DNA from: Bifidobacteriaceae bacterium
Lineage (GTDB): Bacteria; Actinomycetota; Actinomycetes; Actinomycetales; WQXJ01
Length of the DNA: 5,480 nt
Assembly: GCA_031258055.1 (NCBI GenBank)
Contig: JAIRNM010000400.1
Span: 1-5,480 of the forward strand
Reading direction: 5' to 3'
Positions 1-5,480 of this stretch are shown piece after piece; positions within the stretch are counted from its first letter, which is position 1; every line of letters starts with the position of its first letter. The translations under genes and the position numbers were made by a program. The notes beneath the pieces are model-generated. The model was not told the origin of the DNA, ran no database searches, and saw nothing but the letters and a program-made list of their open reading frames with translations.

Positions 1-587
1 TGCCAAATGAATAGTCGACGGTCGATCAACCCGACCTGGGCAAGGTGGATGGCGTTCATGGCCACACCGACGTAGGAGAAGTCGTTGCATTGGAATTGGC
101 GGCTAGAATAGGCCCGGTCAGGAATTGATTCGAAGCGCAGTCGGATGAGCCCCTTCCTACGGACTTGCCGAGAGATCAGTTCGCGTTCACCGTGACGGCG
201 GACTTCCGAACACACTGCGGCAGTCTCCCCGGCGCCCTTGGATTCGGCGAGGTGGCGGACCAGTCGCTGGAACACATCAGGCTCCGGGAAGGCGTCGTCG
301 TCGGCGACCCAGATCCAGTCGGCCCCAAGCCCAAGAGCGGCCCTTGTCCCGGCGAAGAACCCGCCGCTGCCGCCCACGTTCTCGCGCATCCGGACAACCA
401 CTCTGTCCGAGGAAGCCGGATCGCCCGAACGGGCCCAATCATGGAGAAGCTCGGCGGTGCCGTCGGAACTGGCGTTGTCAACCACTAGGACCACATCCGG
501 CGGGTGAGTCTGGCGCTCGTAAGCGGCCAGGCAGTCCGCCAACATGGCGACACGGTTGTAGGTCACTATGACTGCGACTAGTTTCAC
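1..587 (-). CDS. Family-2 glycosyltransferase, N-terminal part (runs off the left edge)
   Basis: The first 195 residues of a GT-A fold glycosyltransferase that transfers a sugar from a nucleotide-sugar to a growing glycan at the cytoplasmic face of the membrane. Visible: the N-terminal strand VAVIVTYNR (residues 4-12), the nucleotide-binding VVDNASSDGT (35-44), the RENVGGSGGF block (68-77) and the metal-binding DDD (96-98) after WIWVA. The visible part ends at GLIDRRLFIW, which in relatives leads into the acceptor/catalytic segment. The overall pattern resembles galactofuranosyl- and rhamnosyltransferases of actinobacterial and O-antigen loci (GlfT1/WbbL-like), but the sugar cannot be assigned. 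The start is GTG 587-585, with GGAG on the minus strand (593-596) five bases upstream. It overlaps the preceding gene's TGA as GTGA (584-587), so translation is probably coupled. No in-frame stop occurs up to the edge. The C-terminus is outside the window. Confidence 0.93.
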   Translation of the reverse strand, partial: MKLVAVIVTYNRVAMLADCLAAYERQTHPPDVVLVVDNASSDGTAELLHDWARSGDPASSDRVVVRMRENVGGSGGFFAGTRAALGLGADWIWVADDDAFPEPDVFQRLVRHLAESKGAGETAAVCSEVRRHGERELISRQVRRKGLIRLRFESIPDRAYSSRQFQCNDFSYVGVAMNAIHLAQVGLIDRRLFIW

Positions 588-1615
588 GGTTTCTCCGTTC
601 GTCTTGGCTCTACTTCCGGGCGCGGGGCGGCGATCCTCTCCAGGAACGTGTCAGCTCCGCTGGCGATTATGGCATCCCACAGCCGCGCTCGCGGGCTGGT
701 CGCCGCCCTGTACTCTGGTCGGCGCGTCAACTCTAGCCATGACCGCACCGATGGGTCGGCGTAGAAACCCTGGCGGCGCCTGGTGTAGGACCAGGCTGGA
801 CCGAGCATCCGGTTATGGCTGCGCTCCACCAACTCCGGGATGGTCGAAAAGCTGAGCAGGCGTTCCCGGCACTCCGCCGCGAGCGACTCTCGCGCCCGGG
901 TGTCGAAGGCCCTCCGCCAACTAGACCGAGCGCCGATCGCATTAGCGCCATGAACGCGGTAATTGACAAGCGGCTCGTCCAGGTACCAGCATCCCTCGCG
1001 AACAGCGGCCAGAAGATTCAAGTACCAATCGTGAGGCATTCCACAGTCGTAACTCTCCAAGAATCTTTCCCGCGTGGTCCCGTCAAAGCATTGCGCGGCG
1101 CCCGGGCCGACGTTTCTGACCATCAGCCGACCAGCCTCAATCCGCTCGATGGCAACACCACTCCTTAGCGCCTTCGAGGTGGCCTTCGCAGTCCCGACCC
1201 CGAAAGGCGACCGCCTGCGAAGCGGGTTTCCGCGTTCGTCAATCAGGCGCACCGCAGAGTTTAGCGAGAGCACGCCTGGAGTAGCAGCCATCACCTCGGT
1301 CATCAACTTGACCTTGTCGCGGTTCCAAATGTCATCCTGATCGCACAGAAACACCACATCGCCTCGGGAGGCGCGGACGCCTCGATAGAAGTTGCGCCGG
1401 TAACCCACGTTCTCCGCAGATCTCGTCAAGTGCCAACCCACTTGCCGGTGCGAGCGAATGAATTCTTCGACTGCGGCGGGCGTGCCGTCGGTCGAGCAAT
1501 CGTCAATGATCACCACCTCATCGGGCGGTCGGCTCTGGCGCCGTATCGAATCCAATTGTTGCCGGATAAACCGCGCACCATTATAGGTGGCGAGGACGAC
1601 CGATACGATAGTCAC
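584..1615 (-). CDS. Family-2 glycosyltransferase, complete (343 aa)
   Basis: A complete GT-A family-2 glycosyltransferase, probably cytoplasmic or peripheral to the membrane, adding a sugar during surface-polysaccharide assembly. Visible: VSVVLATYNGARFI (residues 4-17), VVIIDDCSTDGT (34-45), the RSAENVGYRRNF block (65-76) and the extended DxD region FLCDQDDIW (89-97). MPHDWYLN (193-200) is the likely acceptor/catalytic-base segment, followed by DEPLVNYRVHG (213-223). The CDQDDIW and HDW signatures are typical of rhamnosyltransferase-like members of capsule and rhamnan loci; donor and acceptor are inferred only loosely. About 100 residues follow the catalytic core, with a basic C-terminal tail and no clear membrane helix. 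The start is GTG 1615-1613, with GGAGG (1623-1627) seven bases upstream. It overlaps the TGA of an upstream gene remnant (1612-1614). Its own TGA overlaps the next glycosyltransferase start, so the two form a tight operon. Confidence 0.95.
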   Translation of the reverse strand: MTIVSVVLATYNGARFIRQQLDSIRRQSRPPDEVVIIDDCSTDGTPAAVEEFIRSHRQVGWHLTRSAENVGYRRNFYRGVRASRGDVVFLCDQDDIWNRDKVKLMTEVMAATPGVLSLNSAVRLIDERGNPLRRRSPFGVGTAKATSKALRSGVAIERIEAGRLMVRNVGPGAAQCFDGTTRERFLESYDCGMPHDWYLNLLAAVREGCWYLDEPLVNYRVHGANAIGARSSWRRAFDTRARESLAAECRERLLSFSTIPELVERSHNRMLGPAWSYTRRRQGFYADPSVRSWLELTRRPEYRAATSPRARLWDAIIASGADTFLERIAAPRPEVEPRRTEKP

Positions 1616-1948
1616 TCACGCGCCTCCGTGCCGTCCGCTCGCCAGAGCTTGTTGGCCCAGATTCTCCCCGGACGCCTCCTGGCGGCGAGGCAGGCCGACG
1701 GCAAGAGCTTGGCACGGCAGTTCAGCGCGGGAATCATGTTGTCGAACAACAGCACGGTCTCCAGGATGCCCGCTAGGTCGCCGACAAGTGTCTCGTAACT
1801 CCGCTACCCTCAACTGCGCCGTCACCAGTCCCATGGCGAGTGCCCCATCGCGGTGCGCCACCAGCAAACCCACCAAGTCAGCAGACCGCCAAGCCCGCTT
1901 TGAAGCGAGCTTGCGCTCGAGACGAGCACGGGTCCGGATAACTCGGTC
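1612..1948 (-). pseudogene. Frameshifted C-terminal remnant of an unidentified polysaccharide-operon gene
   Basis: Two minus-strand frames look like consecutive pieces of one protein. From 1948 to about 1800 one frame reads RARLERKLASKRAW and then LVTAQLRVAELR. From 1803 to the TGA at 1614-1612 another frame continues as SYETLVGDLAGILETVLLFD, IPALNCRAKLLP and RRRPGRIWANKLWRADGTE. The second frame has GC-rich third positions, and its TGA forms the same GTGA overlap with the next gene that the two downstream genes share, so it is very probably the true C-terminus. In that frame the stretch just upstream is closed by TGA, TGA and TAG codons (last at 1806-1804), so a one-base insertion or two-base deletion near 1800 is needed to join the pieces. 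The first frame is closed upstream by TAG 1951-1949. I do not recognise the family. Position suggests a glycan-operon gene truncated at its 5' end by the adjacent accessory block. A sequencing error could explain the frameshift but not the missing start. Confidence 0.6.
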
Positions 1949-2021
1949 CTAGCACGGTTGGAACAGTACCACGGAACTGGCCGAAAGATGTGCCCCGAGA
2001 CTGCCCTCAACTCCGCGGCCG

Positions 2022-2582
2022 TCACAGGCCCTGCTCGAGGATCGACCTCATAGTGGTGGCCTCGGAGCGCGTCACCGACAGGTCGTATTTGGCCTTGATC
2101 TTGATTTGCTCAATGACGTAGCGCATGTGAAAGGCCTGGCTGGGCGGAAGCCACTGGGCCGCGTTCTGGCCGCCCTTCTCCCGGTCGACCCAGGCGGCGG
2201 TGGGGCAAAGGCTGGCGACATCGTTGAAGAAGGACCGCCACTCGCGGCCATTCGTCGGCCAGCGCCAACCGCCTGAGTTCCAGGCGTCCTCCAACGAGAC
2301 CACGTGGTCCAGCACCACCGCCTCCTGGCTCCGGTCCGCCAGGCGCGTGAACTCGACCCGCTCGCCCGTCTACAGGTCCGGGTCCAGCCAGCCGTGCAGC
2401 ACGGTCACGCCGTCCGGGCCGAATGCCAGGTCTGTCAGGTACTCGGCCAACACCAGGTCCCGAATGTCCGTCCCGTCGTGGCCGGCCAAATCCAGCTCTC
2501 CCGCTCCATGCAATCCTGTGAAGCGGCGCTTGGGTTCGGACGGCGCTGGCCCAAGGGCGAACATGTGCGGATCGCGGCGCAA
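2022..2582 (-). pseudogene. HNH endonuclease, DUF1524/GmrSD type, interrupted by an in-frame TAG
   Basis: One reading frame of 187 codons encodes most of an HNH nuclease (Pfam DUF1524 type, often secreted in actinobacteria) broken by a single TAG at 2372-2370. Counting from TTG 2582: GTDIRDLVLAEYLTDLAF (residues 37-54) matches the family's CDTRnxxLaRDLt region. WLDPDL then precedes the stop (codon 71), and TGERVEFTR follows it, so TAG sits at the tyrosine of the usual DPYTG motif; TAC to TAG is one base. After the stop come LDHVVSLEDAW (91-101, core Asp-His), FFND (118-121), AAQWLPP (141-147) and the final YDLSVTRSEA segment. The usual Asn of NxxKG is Asp (DREKG, 133-137), a further sign of decay. 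The TTG lacks a visible ribosome-binding site and no signal peptide is seen, so the N-terminus is probably lost; a TGA closes the frame upstream. Rescue by suppression or a sequencing error cannot be excluded. Confidence 0.82.
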
Positions 2583-2709
2583 AAGGCGTGCGATTCCAAG
2601 CCTAGAAACTGTGCGGGATCAGCACGCCCCGCTCGGACGCCCCCTCGGCCGATGCGGCCGCCAGGCGAGCCCGGCTCGCTGCGTGCGGCCGTTCGGAATT
2701 CGGCGCCCG
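2583..2709 (-). other. Gap between vapC and the HNH pseudogene; probable degraded 5' end
   Basis: This 127-base stretch follows the vapC stop and precedes the recognisable HNH frame. The HNH frame is open for only 19 further codons before a TGA (about 2620). Family members normally have a signal peptide and linker here, but nothing like one is readable in any minus frame. The vapC frame itself continues past its TGA as an open run including ARLAAASAEGASERGVLIPH before a TAG, which I cannot link to any family. I see no promoter, hairpin with T-run or repeat that can be supported. Confidence 0.35.
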
Positions 2710-3156
2710 TCACCAGTCCTGCGGCGCCAGGACGAAGGCCGGGTGCCTGGTCAGGGGCCTGACCAGGCGGTAGTCCTGATCCGTGGCAACCAACAGGTTT
2801 GTGCTGAACCTCGCAGCAGCAACCACGTTCACTGCATCCGCAAGATCCAGCGAGCCGGGTTTACGCCGCTTGCGTCGCACTTGCCCCTGATACTGGGCAA
2901 TCAGACCTCGCGCGGTCCGGTAATCCTCGGCGGCCGGGTTGAACAACTCGTAGAAGCCGTCCTCGACGCTCTCGAGGAACGTCGCCGCCGCATGCGCCAG
3001 GCCGTACGATGAGAGCACATGATGCACCTCCGTGATCACCTGAGGGGTCACAATCACTTCGACAGACTCCTCGAAGACCTCGCGGAACGCCTCGTGGTGG
3101 GGCTCAGCCTGGTTGAGAGCCGCGATGATCCCGCCCGAATCCGCCACGACCCTCAC
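2710..3156 (-). CDS. vapC: PIN-domain ribonuclease toxin, VapC family (148 aa)
   Basis: Toxin of a type II toxin-antitoxin pair. VapC proteins are Mg/Mn-dependent endoribonucleases that cut tRNA or rRNA and stop growth when the antitoxin is lost. The PIN acidic residues are in place: D6 in VVADSGGIIAAL, E43 in VITEVHHVL, D104 and D107 in SLDLADAVNVV, and D126 in VATDQDYRLV. The toxin therefore looks catalytically intact. The length is slightly above the usual 125-140 residues, and a basic loop QVRRKRRKP (92-100) lies just before the third acidic motif. The start is GTG 3156-3154, sharing GTGA (3153-3156) with the antitoxin stop; GAGGA (3166-3170) lies nine bases upstream inside the antitoxin gene. 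Coupled translation after the antitoxin is normal for this family. The RNA target cannot be read from sequence. Confidence 0.92.
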   Translation of the reverse strand: MRVVADSGGIIAALNQAEPHHEAFREVFEESVEVIVTPQVITEVHHVLSSYGLAHAAATFLESVEDGFYELFNPAAEDYRTARGLIAQYQGQVRRKRRKPGSLDLADAVNVVAAARFSTNLLVATDQDYRLVRPLTRHPAFVLAPQDW

Positions 3157-3368
3157 TGGCCTAGTTCCTCGAGCAGTTCGTCCACCCGGCCCACCAGGCC
3201 GGGCTCGTTGAACGGCGCCTGCATTCTGGGGCGCCGCCGCAGGTGATCGTGAACCACCTGGCTCGCCCCGTCCCGCAGCAGGTCCGCCAGCGACCGGCCC
3301 GTCAATTCCGACACCTTGTCAAGGTCCTGTTTTAGATGTTCGTCCAGGTAGACGCTGGTCTTCACCAT
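3153..3368 (-). CDS. vapB: Ribbon-helix-helix antitoxin, VapB-like (71 aa)
   Basis: Antitoxin partner of the adjacent PIN toxin. Residues 2-7 (VKTSVY) form the DNA-contacting ribbon strand. Two helices follow: residues 8-21 (LDEHLKQDLDKVSE) and 24-43 (GRSLADLLRDGASQ onward). This is the ribbon-helix-helix fold that dimerises and binds the operon's own operator. The tail from about 46 to 71, ending VDELLEELGQ, is the probable toxin-binding segment that blocks the PIN active site. The start ATG 3368-3366 is chosen because a -10-like CATAAT ends six bases upstream; GTG 3365-3363 one codon later would give the same protein less one residue. No Shine-Dalgarno sequence is seen, consistent with a leaderless message. 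The stop overlaps the vapC start. Confidence 0.9.
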   Translation of the reverse strand: MVKTSVYLDEHLKQDLDKVSELTGRSLADLLRDGASQVVHDHLRRRPRMQAPFNEPGLVGRVDELLEELGQ

Positions 3369-3374
3369 GCGCCC

Positions 3375-3380
3375 ATTATG
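3375..3380 (-). promoter_or_regulatory. Possible -10 element for a leaderless vapBC transcript
   Basis: Minus-strand CATAAT (one mismatch to TATAAT) sits six bases before the vapB ATG, which would put the transcription start at or next to the first base of the start codon. Leaderless mRNAs are common in actinobacteria, and no ribosome-binding site is visible. No good -35 hexamer is seen 16-18 bases upstream, so this rests on the -10 and its spacing only. Confidence 0.45.
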
Positions 3381-3501
3381 CCCTACATCGAGGTGGCGTG
3401 GGTGCGCAGGTGCTCGCTGACATCCCAGTCAAGCAACTTGCCCGCCTCACACCCGCCGCTGGCCAGCCGCTATTGACGCCACACGACTCATCCGCATTCA
3501 G

Positions 3502-3521
3502 TGATAGCGGCAGTGCTATCA
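3502..3521. repeat. Perfect inverted repeat, 7-bp arms with 6-bp loop
   Basis: TGATAGC (3502-3508) and GCTATCA (3515-3521) are exact reverse complements around GGCAGT. The repeat lies just past the 3' end of the priming transferase and about 135 bases upstream of vapB. There is no T-run on either side, so it is a poor intrinsic terminator. AT-containing dyads of this sort often serve as operators of toxin-antitoxin repressors, but the distance from vapB leaves the role open. Confidence 0.5.
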
Positions 3522-3526
3522 GTGGT

Positions 3527-5338
3527 TCAGTACGCGCCCTTGCCCCTGAGCACCGCCCGCACCGTCCGGAACAGCAACTGCAGGTCCCCGAACACCGACC
3601 AATTCTCCACGTAGTACAGATCCAGCCGAATCGACTCGTCCCAACTCAGGTCGGAACGCCCCGACACCTGCCACAGCCCCGTTATCCCCGGCCTCACCAT
3701 TAGGCGACGCACACGCTGGTCATCGGTGTACTGGTCTACCTCCGCCTGCACATGCGGCCGTGGGCCAACTAACGACATGCTGCCAGTGAGGACGTTGATC
3801 AGTTGGGGCAGTTCGTCCACGCTGGTCCGTCTCATCCACCGGCCGATCCTCGTGACTCTGGGATCATCCTTCAGCTTGAACTGCACCTCATTGCCAGCGT
3901 CTTGCATAGCGTGCAATTCGGCCTCCAACTTGTCTGCGTCAACCACCATGGAACGGAATTTCCAGACCCTGAACGGTTGCCCCGCATGCCCGATTCGTTC
4001 ATGCCGATAAAAAACAGGCCCCTTCGAAGTCGCCCTGATCGCCAGGCCGATCACCGCAAACGGCACCAGCAGGACCACCAGGCCGAACGCGGAACCCAGG
4101 ACATCCATCGTCCGCTTGGTCGCCGCCTTCGGGCCCGAGAACCGCGGCGTCTCGACATGCACCAAGTTGAGCCCGGCGACCGGCCGCGTGGCGATCCTCG
4201 GCCCCGCCACATCGAGCAGCACCGGCGTCAGGATCAGCGAATCGTTCGGCTCCATCTCCCAGCTCAGCGAACGCAGAAACTCGTCCGAGACGCCGTTGCC
4301 GCCGGCCACTATCACTGAGTCGGAGAGCGTGCCCCGCATGGCGGCGATGGTGTCCCGCATCGCCACGATCGGCACCCCGATGCCGGACAACTCGTCGTCC
4401 GCGTCATCGGGGTCGTCAAGGCCGATCGCCTCGACCCGGTAGCCGGACACATCGCGGCGCGAGAGCTCGCGGACAACCGTCTTGACGGCATCGGCGTCCC
4501 CTATCACCACCGACCTGACGGAGTACAACCCCTGGCGCCTCTTGATGGACAGCCACTGGCGCCACACCCAGCGGCCCACCAGCAGCGAGAGGGTGCCCAG
4601 GGGGAAAGAGATCAGGACGTAGCCGCGAGCGAAATCGGCTTTCACCAGCACCGCCACGATCGCCAGGATCCCAAAGCAGAACACCGAGCCGGACAGGACC
4701 CGCCCGTATTCGGCCGTCCCCTCGCCGTACACCAGCGGCGCGCGCGCGCCCACCACCTGCAGGGTCAAAGTCCAGCCAGTGGCGATCAGCAGCCCCACGA
4801 ACCCGTAAGAGACGGCCCGGTCGCCCAGCAGGCCGAGCTTCGAGCCGCCCGGACCCAGCCAAAGGACCTCCGCGCCGACCATCGACCACAGGACTGTCAC
4901 CAGATCCGTGATGACCAGCCTCTGCTGGTAGACGGCCCGCCAGCCGGTGGCGTTGAGCTCGGTGGTCTCGACCTGGTCGGCGTCGTCGGCCTTGGCCCGG
5001 CGCACCGCCCACAGCGCAGCCACCGTGCCGCCGGCCAAAGCCACGCTGCCGACGCACCAAAGCTTGGCCAACGGGTCGCCCAAGACCGACAGCCAAGGCC
5101 CGGTGTGGCGCGACCAGCCGGCGAAGTCCGACCCCAGCGCCTGGGCCAGCCAGGGCATCTGCGCCAAGGCGACCACTTCGACCGCGATCATGGCCAGGCC
5201 CACGGAGTAGAAGATGACGCGGACGACCGACGAATGCGCCCCGGTTTGCTGCTCGCGCCTGGGTGCGGCGGTCCGCGCCGGGGTGGCCGCGGCCCGCTCC
5301 AGCGCGCGCCCGCCCAAAACGTCAACCGCAGGATTCAC
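3527..5338 (-). CDS. Polyprenyl-phosphate sugar-1-phosphate transferase (WbaP/WcaJ/CpsE-like), 603 aa
   Basis: Initiating membrane enzyme of exopolysaccharide, capsule or glycan assembly: it transfers a sugar-1-phosphate from a UDP-sugar to undecaprenyl (or decaprenyl) phosphate at the inner face of the membrane. The C-terminal catalytic domain (about 407-603) has KRTMDVLGSA followed by a hydrophobic, probably re-entrant helix (413-435), GPVFYRHERIG (440-450), FRVWKFRSM (456-464), the catalytic Asp-Glu pair in SVDELPQL (508-509), SLVGPRPH (522-529) and RPGITGLWQVSGRSDLSW (549-566). A Rossmann-like CoA-binding_3-type region spans about 273-400. Four hydrophobic segments (about 141-161, 176-197, 214-233, 239-259) match the usual membrane part. 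Two more (41-62, 91-112) lie in an N-terminal extension of about 130 residues that I do not expect from the family. The start GTG 5338-5336 has GAGGA (5345-5349) six bases upstream. The transferred sugar is not determinable. Confidence 0.95.
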   Translation of the reverse strand: MNPAVDVLGGRALERAAATPARTAAPRREQQTGAHSSVVRVIFYSVGLAMIAVEVVALAQMPWLAQALGSDFAGWSRHTGPWLSVLGDPLAKLWCVGSVALAGGTVAALWAVRRAKADDADQVETTELNATGWRAVYQQRLVITDLVTVLWSMVGAEVLWLGPGGSKLGLLGDRAVSYGFVGLLIATGWTLTLQVVGARAPLVYGEGTAEYGRVLSGSVFCFGILAIVAVLVKADFARGYVLISFPLGTLSLLVGRWVWRQWLSIKRRQGLYSVRSVVIGDADAVKTVVRELSRRDVSGYRVEAIGLDDPDDADDELSGIGVPIVAMRDTIAAMRGTLSDSVIVAGGNGVSDEFLRSLSWEMEPNDSLILTPVLLDVAGPRIATRPVAGLNLVHVETPRFSGPKAATKRTMDVLGSAFGLVVLLVPFAVIGLAIRATSKGPVFYRHERIGHAGQPFRVWKFRSMVVDADKLEAELHAMQDAGNEVQFKLKDDPRVTRIGRWMRRTSVDELPQLINVLTGSMSLVGPRPHVQAEVDQYTDDQRVRRLMVRPGITGLWQVSGRSDLSWDESIRLDLYYVENWSVFGDLQLLFRTVRAVLRGKGAY

Positions 5339-5450
5339 AACTCGTCCTCAAAAGCCGCCTAATCTGTCAGGGGGGTAGGTTAAGCTATGGTGCCGGTCGA
5401 CAACACCGGCATGCCTTGTGATTAGACCATAGACCCAGAAGGAAGACAAA
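5339..5450. promoter_or_regulatory. Divergent intergenic region with likely promoters for both flanking genes
   Basis: This 112-base gap separates oppositely oriented genes and must contain both start signals. On the minus strand TAGCTT (5382-5387) fits a TAnnnT -10 and would give a leader of roughly 35 bases before the transferase. On the plus strand a CATAGA near 5428-5433 is a weaker -10 candidate, but it would leave a very short leader. Neither has a convincing -35. Two dyads occur here (5391-5411, and 5385-5391 paired with 5426-5432), suggesting one regulator could act on both promoters. Promoter positions are inference. Confidence 0.4.
5391..5411. repeat. Perfect inverted repeat in the divergent promoter region, 7-bp arms with 7-bp spacer
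   Basis: TGCCGGT (5391-5397) and ACCGGCA (5405-5411) are exact reverse complements separated by CGACAAC. The dyad lies next to the minus-strand -10 candidate and near the middle of the gap, so it could be an operator controlling one or both promoters. No T-run follows, which argues against a terminator. Confidence 0.5.
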
Positions 5451-5480
5451 GTGGCGCTGGGGCGGGATTTCTCCGAGTAC
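5451..5480 (+). CDS. Start of a divergent plus-strand gene (first 10 codons only)
   Basis: GTG 5451-5453 is preceded by AAGGAAG (5439-5445) with a five-base spacer, an excellent ribosome-binding site. The frame then reads MALGRDFSEY to the edge of the window. Ten residues cannot identify a family. By position, divergent from a priming transferase, a chain-length/polymerisation protein (Wzz-like), a regulator or another glycan gene would be common choices, but this is only context. The opposite orientation and the strong ribosome-binding site are the evidence for a real gene. Confidence 0.6.
   Translation, partial: MALGRDFSEY

Larger units (their letters stand above)
3369..3526. other. Intergenic region between the priming transferase and vapB
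   Basis: A 158-base gap without an intact gene. It holds the vapB -10-like element, the inverted repeat at 3502-3521, and a short open minus-strand frame (3383-3469) ending at a TAG at 3385-3383. That frame reads CEAGKLLDWDVSEHLR near its end and looks like the C-terminus of a small protein, but it lacks a start and is closed upstream by a TAG. I cannot assign it; it may be the tail of a lost antitoxin-like gene, or chance. No terminator with a T-run follows the transferase stop. Confidence 0.4.

Noticed and set aside
1616..1876. An 86-codon minus-strand frame as an independent gene
   Set aside because: Its second half (below about 1800) turns Arg/Gln/Gly-rich, while another frame there has better third-position bias and the coupled stop. 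It is treated as the upstream part of a frameshifted remnant.
1822..2025. A 67-codon minus-strand frame starting with GTGA overlap to the HNH stop
   Set aside because: Despite the tempting overlap, the product has no recognisable motif, and the neighbouring frame looks more protein-like over 1810-1948. A short remnant in this frame cannot be excluded.
1819..2719. A 13-bp direct repeat, CCGTCACCAGTCC, at 1819-1831 and 2707-2719, as insertion boundaries of the HNH block
   Set aside because: A match of this length is not surprising by chance in 5.5 kb of GC-rich sequence. It lies inside coding frames and no transposase or terminal inverted repeats accompany it.
2200..3012. A 270-codon open frame on the plus strand
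   Set aside because: It lies antisense to both the HNH frame and vapC, whose motifs are clear. Its product is Arg/Pro/Ser-rich low-complexity sequence typical of a mirror frame in GC-rich DNA.
3502..3521. The inverted repeat as an intrinsic terminator for the priming transferase
   Set aside because: The stem is only 7 bp with several A-T pairs, and no T-run follows on the minus strand.
3803..4318. A 171-codon plus-strand open frame opposite the catalytic domain of the priming transferase
   Set aside because: His/Arg/Pro-rich mirror-frame composition with no recognisable motif; the opposite strand encodes the conserved DELPQ and GPRPH motifs.
4416..5096. A 226-codon minus-strand open frame inside the priming transferase
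   Set aside because: Its product is Gly/Arg-rich with no domain, and it lies in a shifted frame within a gene with unmistakable membrane and catalytic motifs.

Overview
The window is GC-rich with strongly GC-biased third codon positions, frequent GTG starts and overlapping stop/start codons. This suits a high-GC Gram-positive bacterium (Actinomycetota). That is inferred from composition and gene style; there is no rRNA or other marker to fix a taxon.

Nearly everything is read from the minus strand, so biological order runs from high to low coordinates. A divergent intergenic region (5339-5450) separates a plus-strand gene entering at 5451 from a minus-strand polyprenyl-phosphate sugar-1-phosphate transferase (3527-5338). 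The latter is the membrane enzyme that primes exopolysaccharide, capsule or cell-wall glycan assembly. At the other end of the window are two translationally coupled family-2 glycosyltransferases (584-1615, and 1-587, which runs off the edge). Together these look like the start of a surface-polysaccharide locus: the priming enzyme loads the first sugar phosphate on the lipid carrier, and the glycosyltransferases extend it.

An accessory block lies between the priming enzyme and the glycosyltransferases. It holds a VapB/VapC-type toxin-antitoxin pair (2710-3368), then an HNH nuclease of the DUF1524/GmrSD type (2022-2582) broken by one in-frame TAG. Next is a frameshifted C-terminal gene remnant (1612-1948) whose stop overlaps the start of the first glycosyltransferase. 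The polysaccharide operon therefore seems to have been invaded or rearranged here, with the debris left in place.

The most informative points are the nonsense-broken HNH gene, the frameshifted remnant, the insertion of a toxin-antitoxin pair into a glycan operon, the two extra N-terminal membrane segments of the priming transferase, and the dyad symmetries in the divergent promoter region. I see no convincing evidence of a wholly new multi-gene system. No tRNA, rRNA, CRISPR array, transposase or intrinsic terminator with a T-run was recognised.
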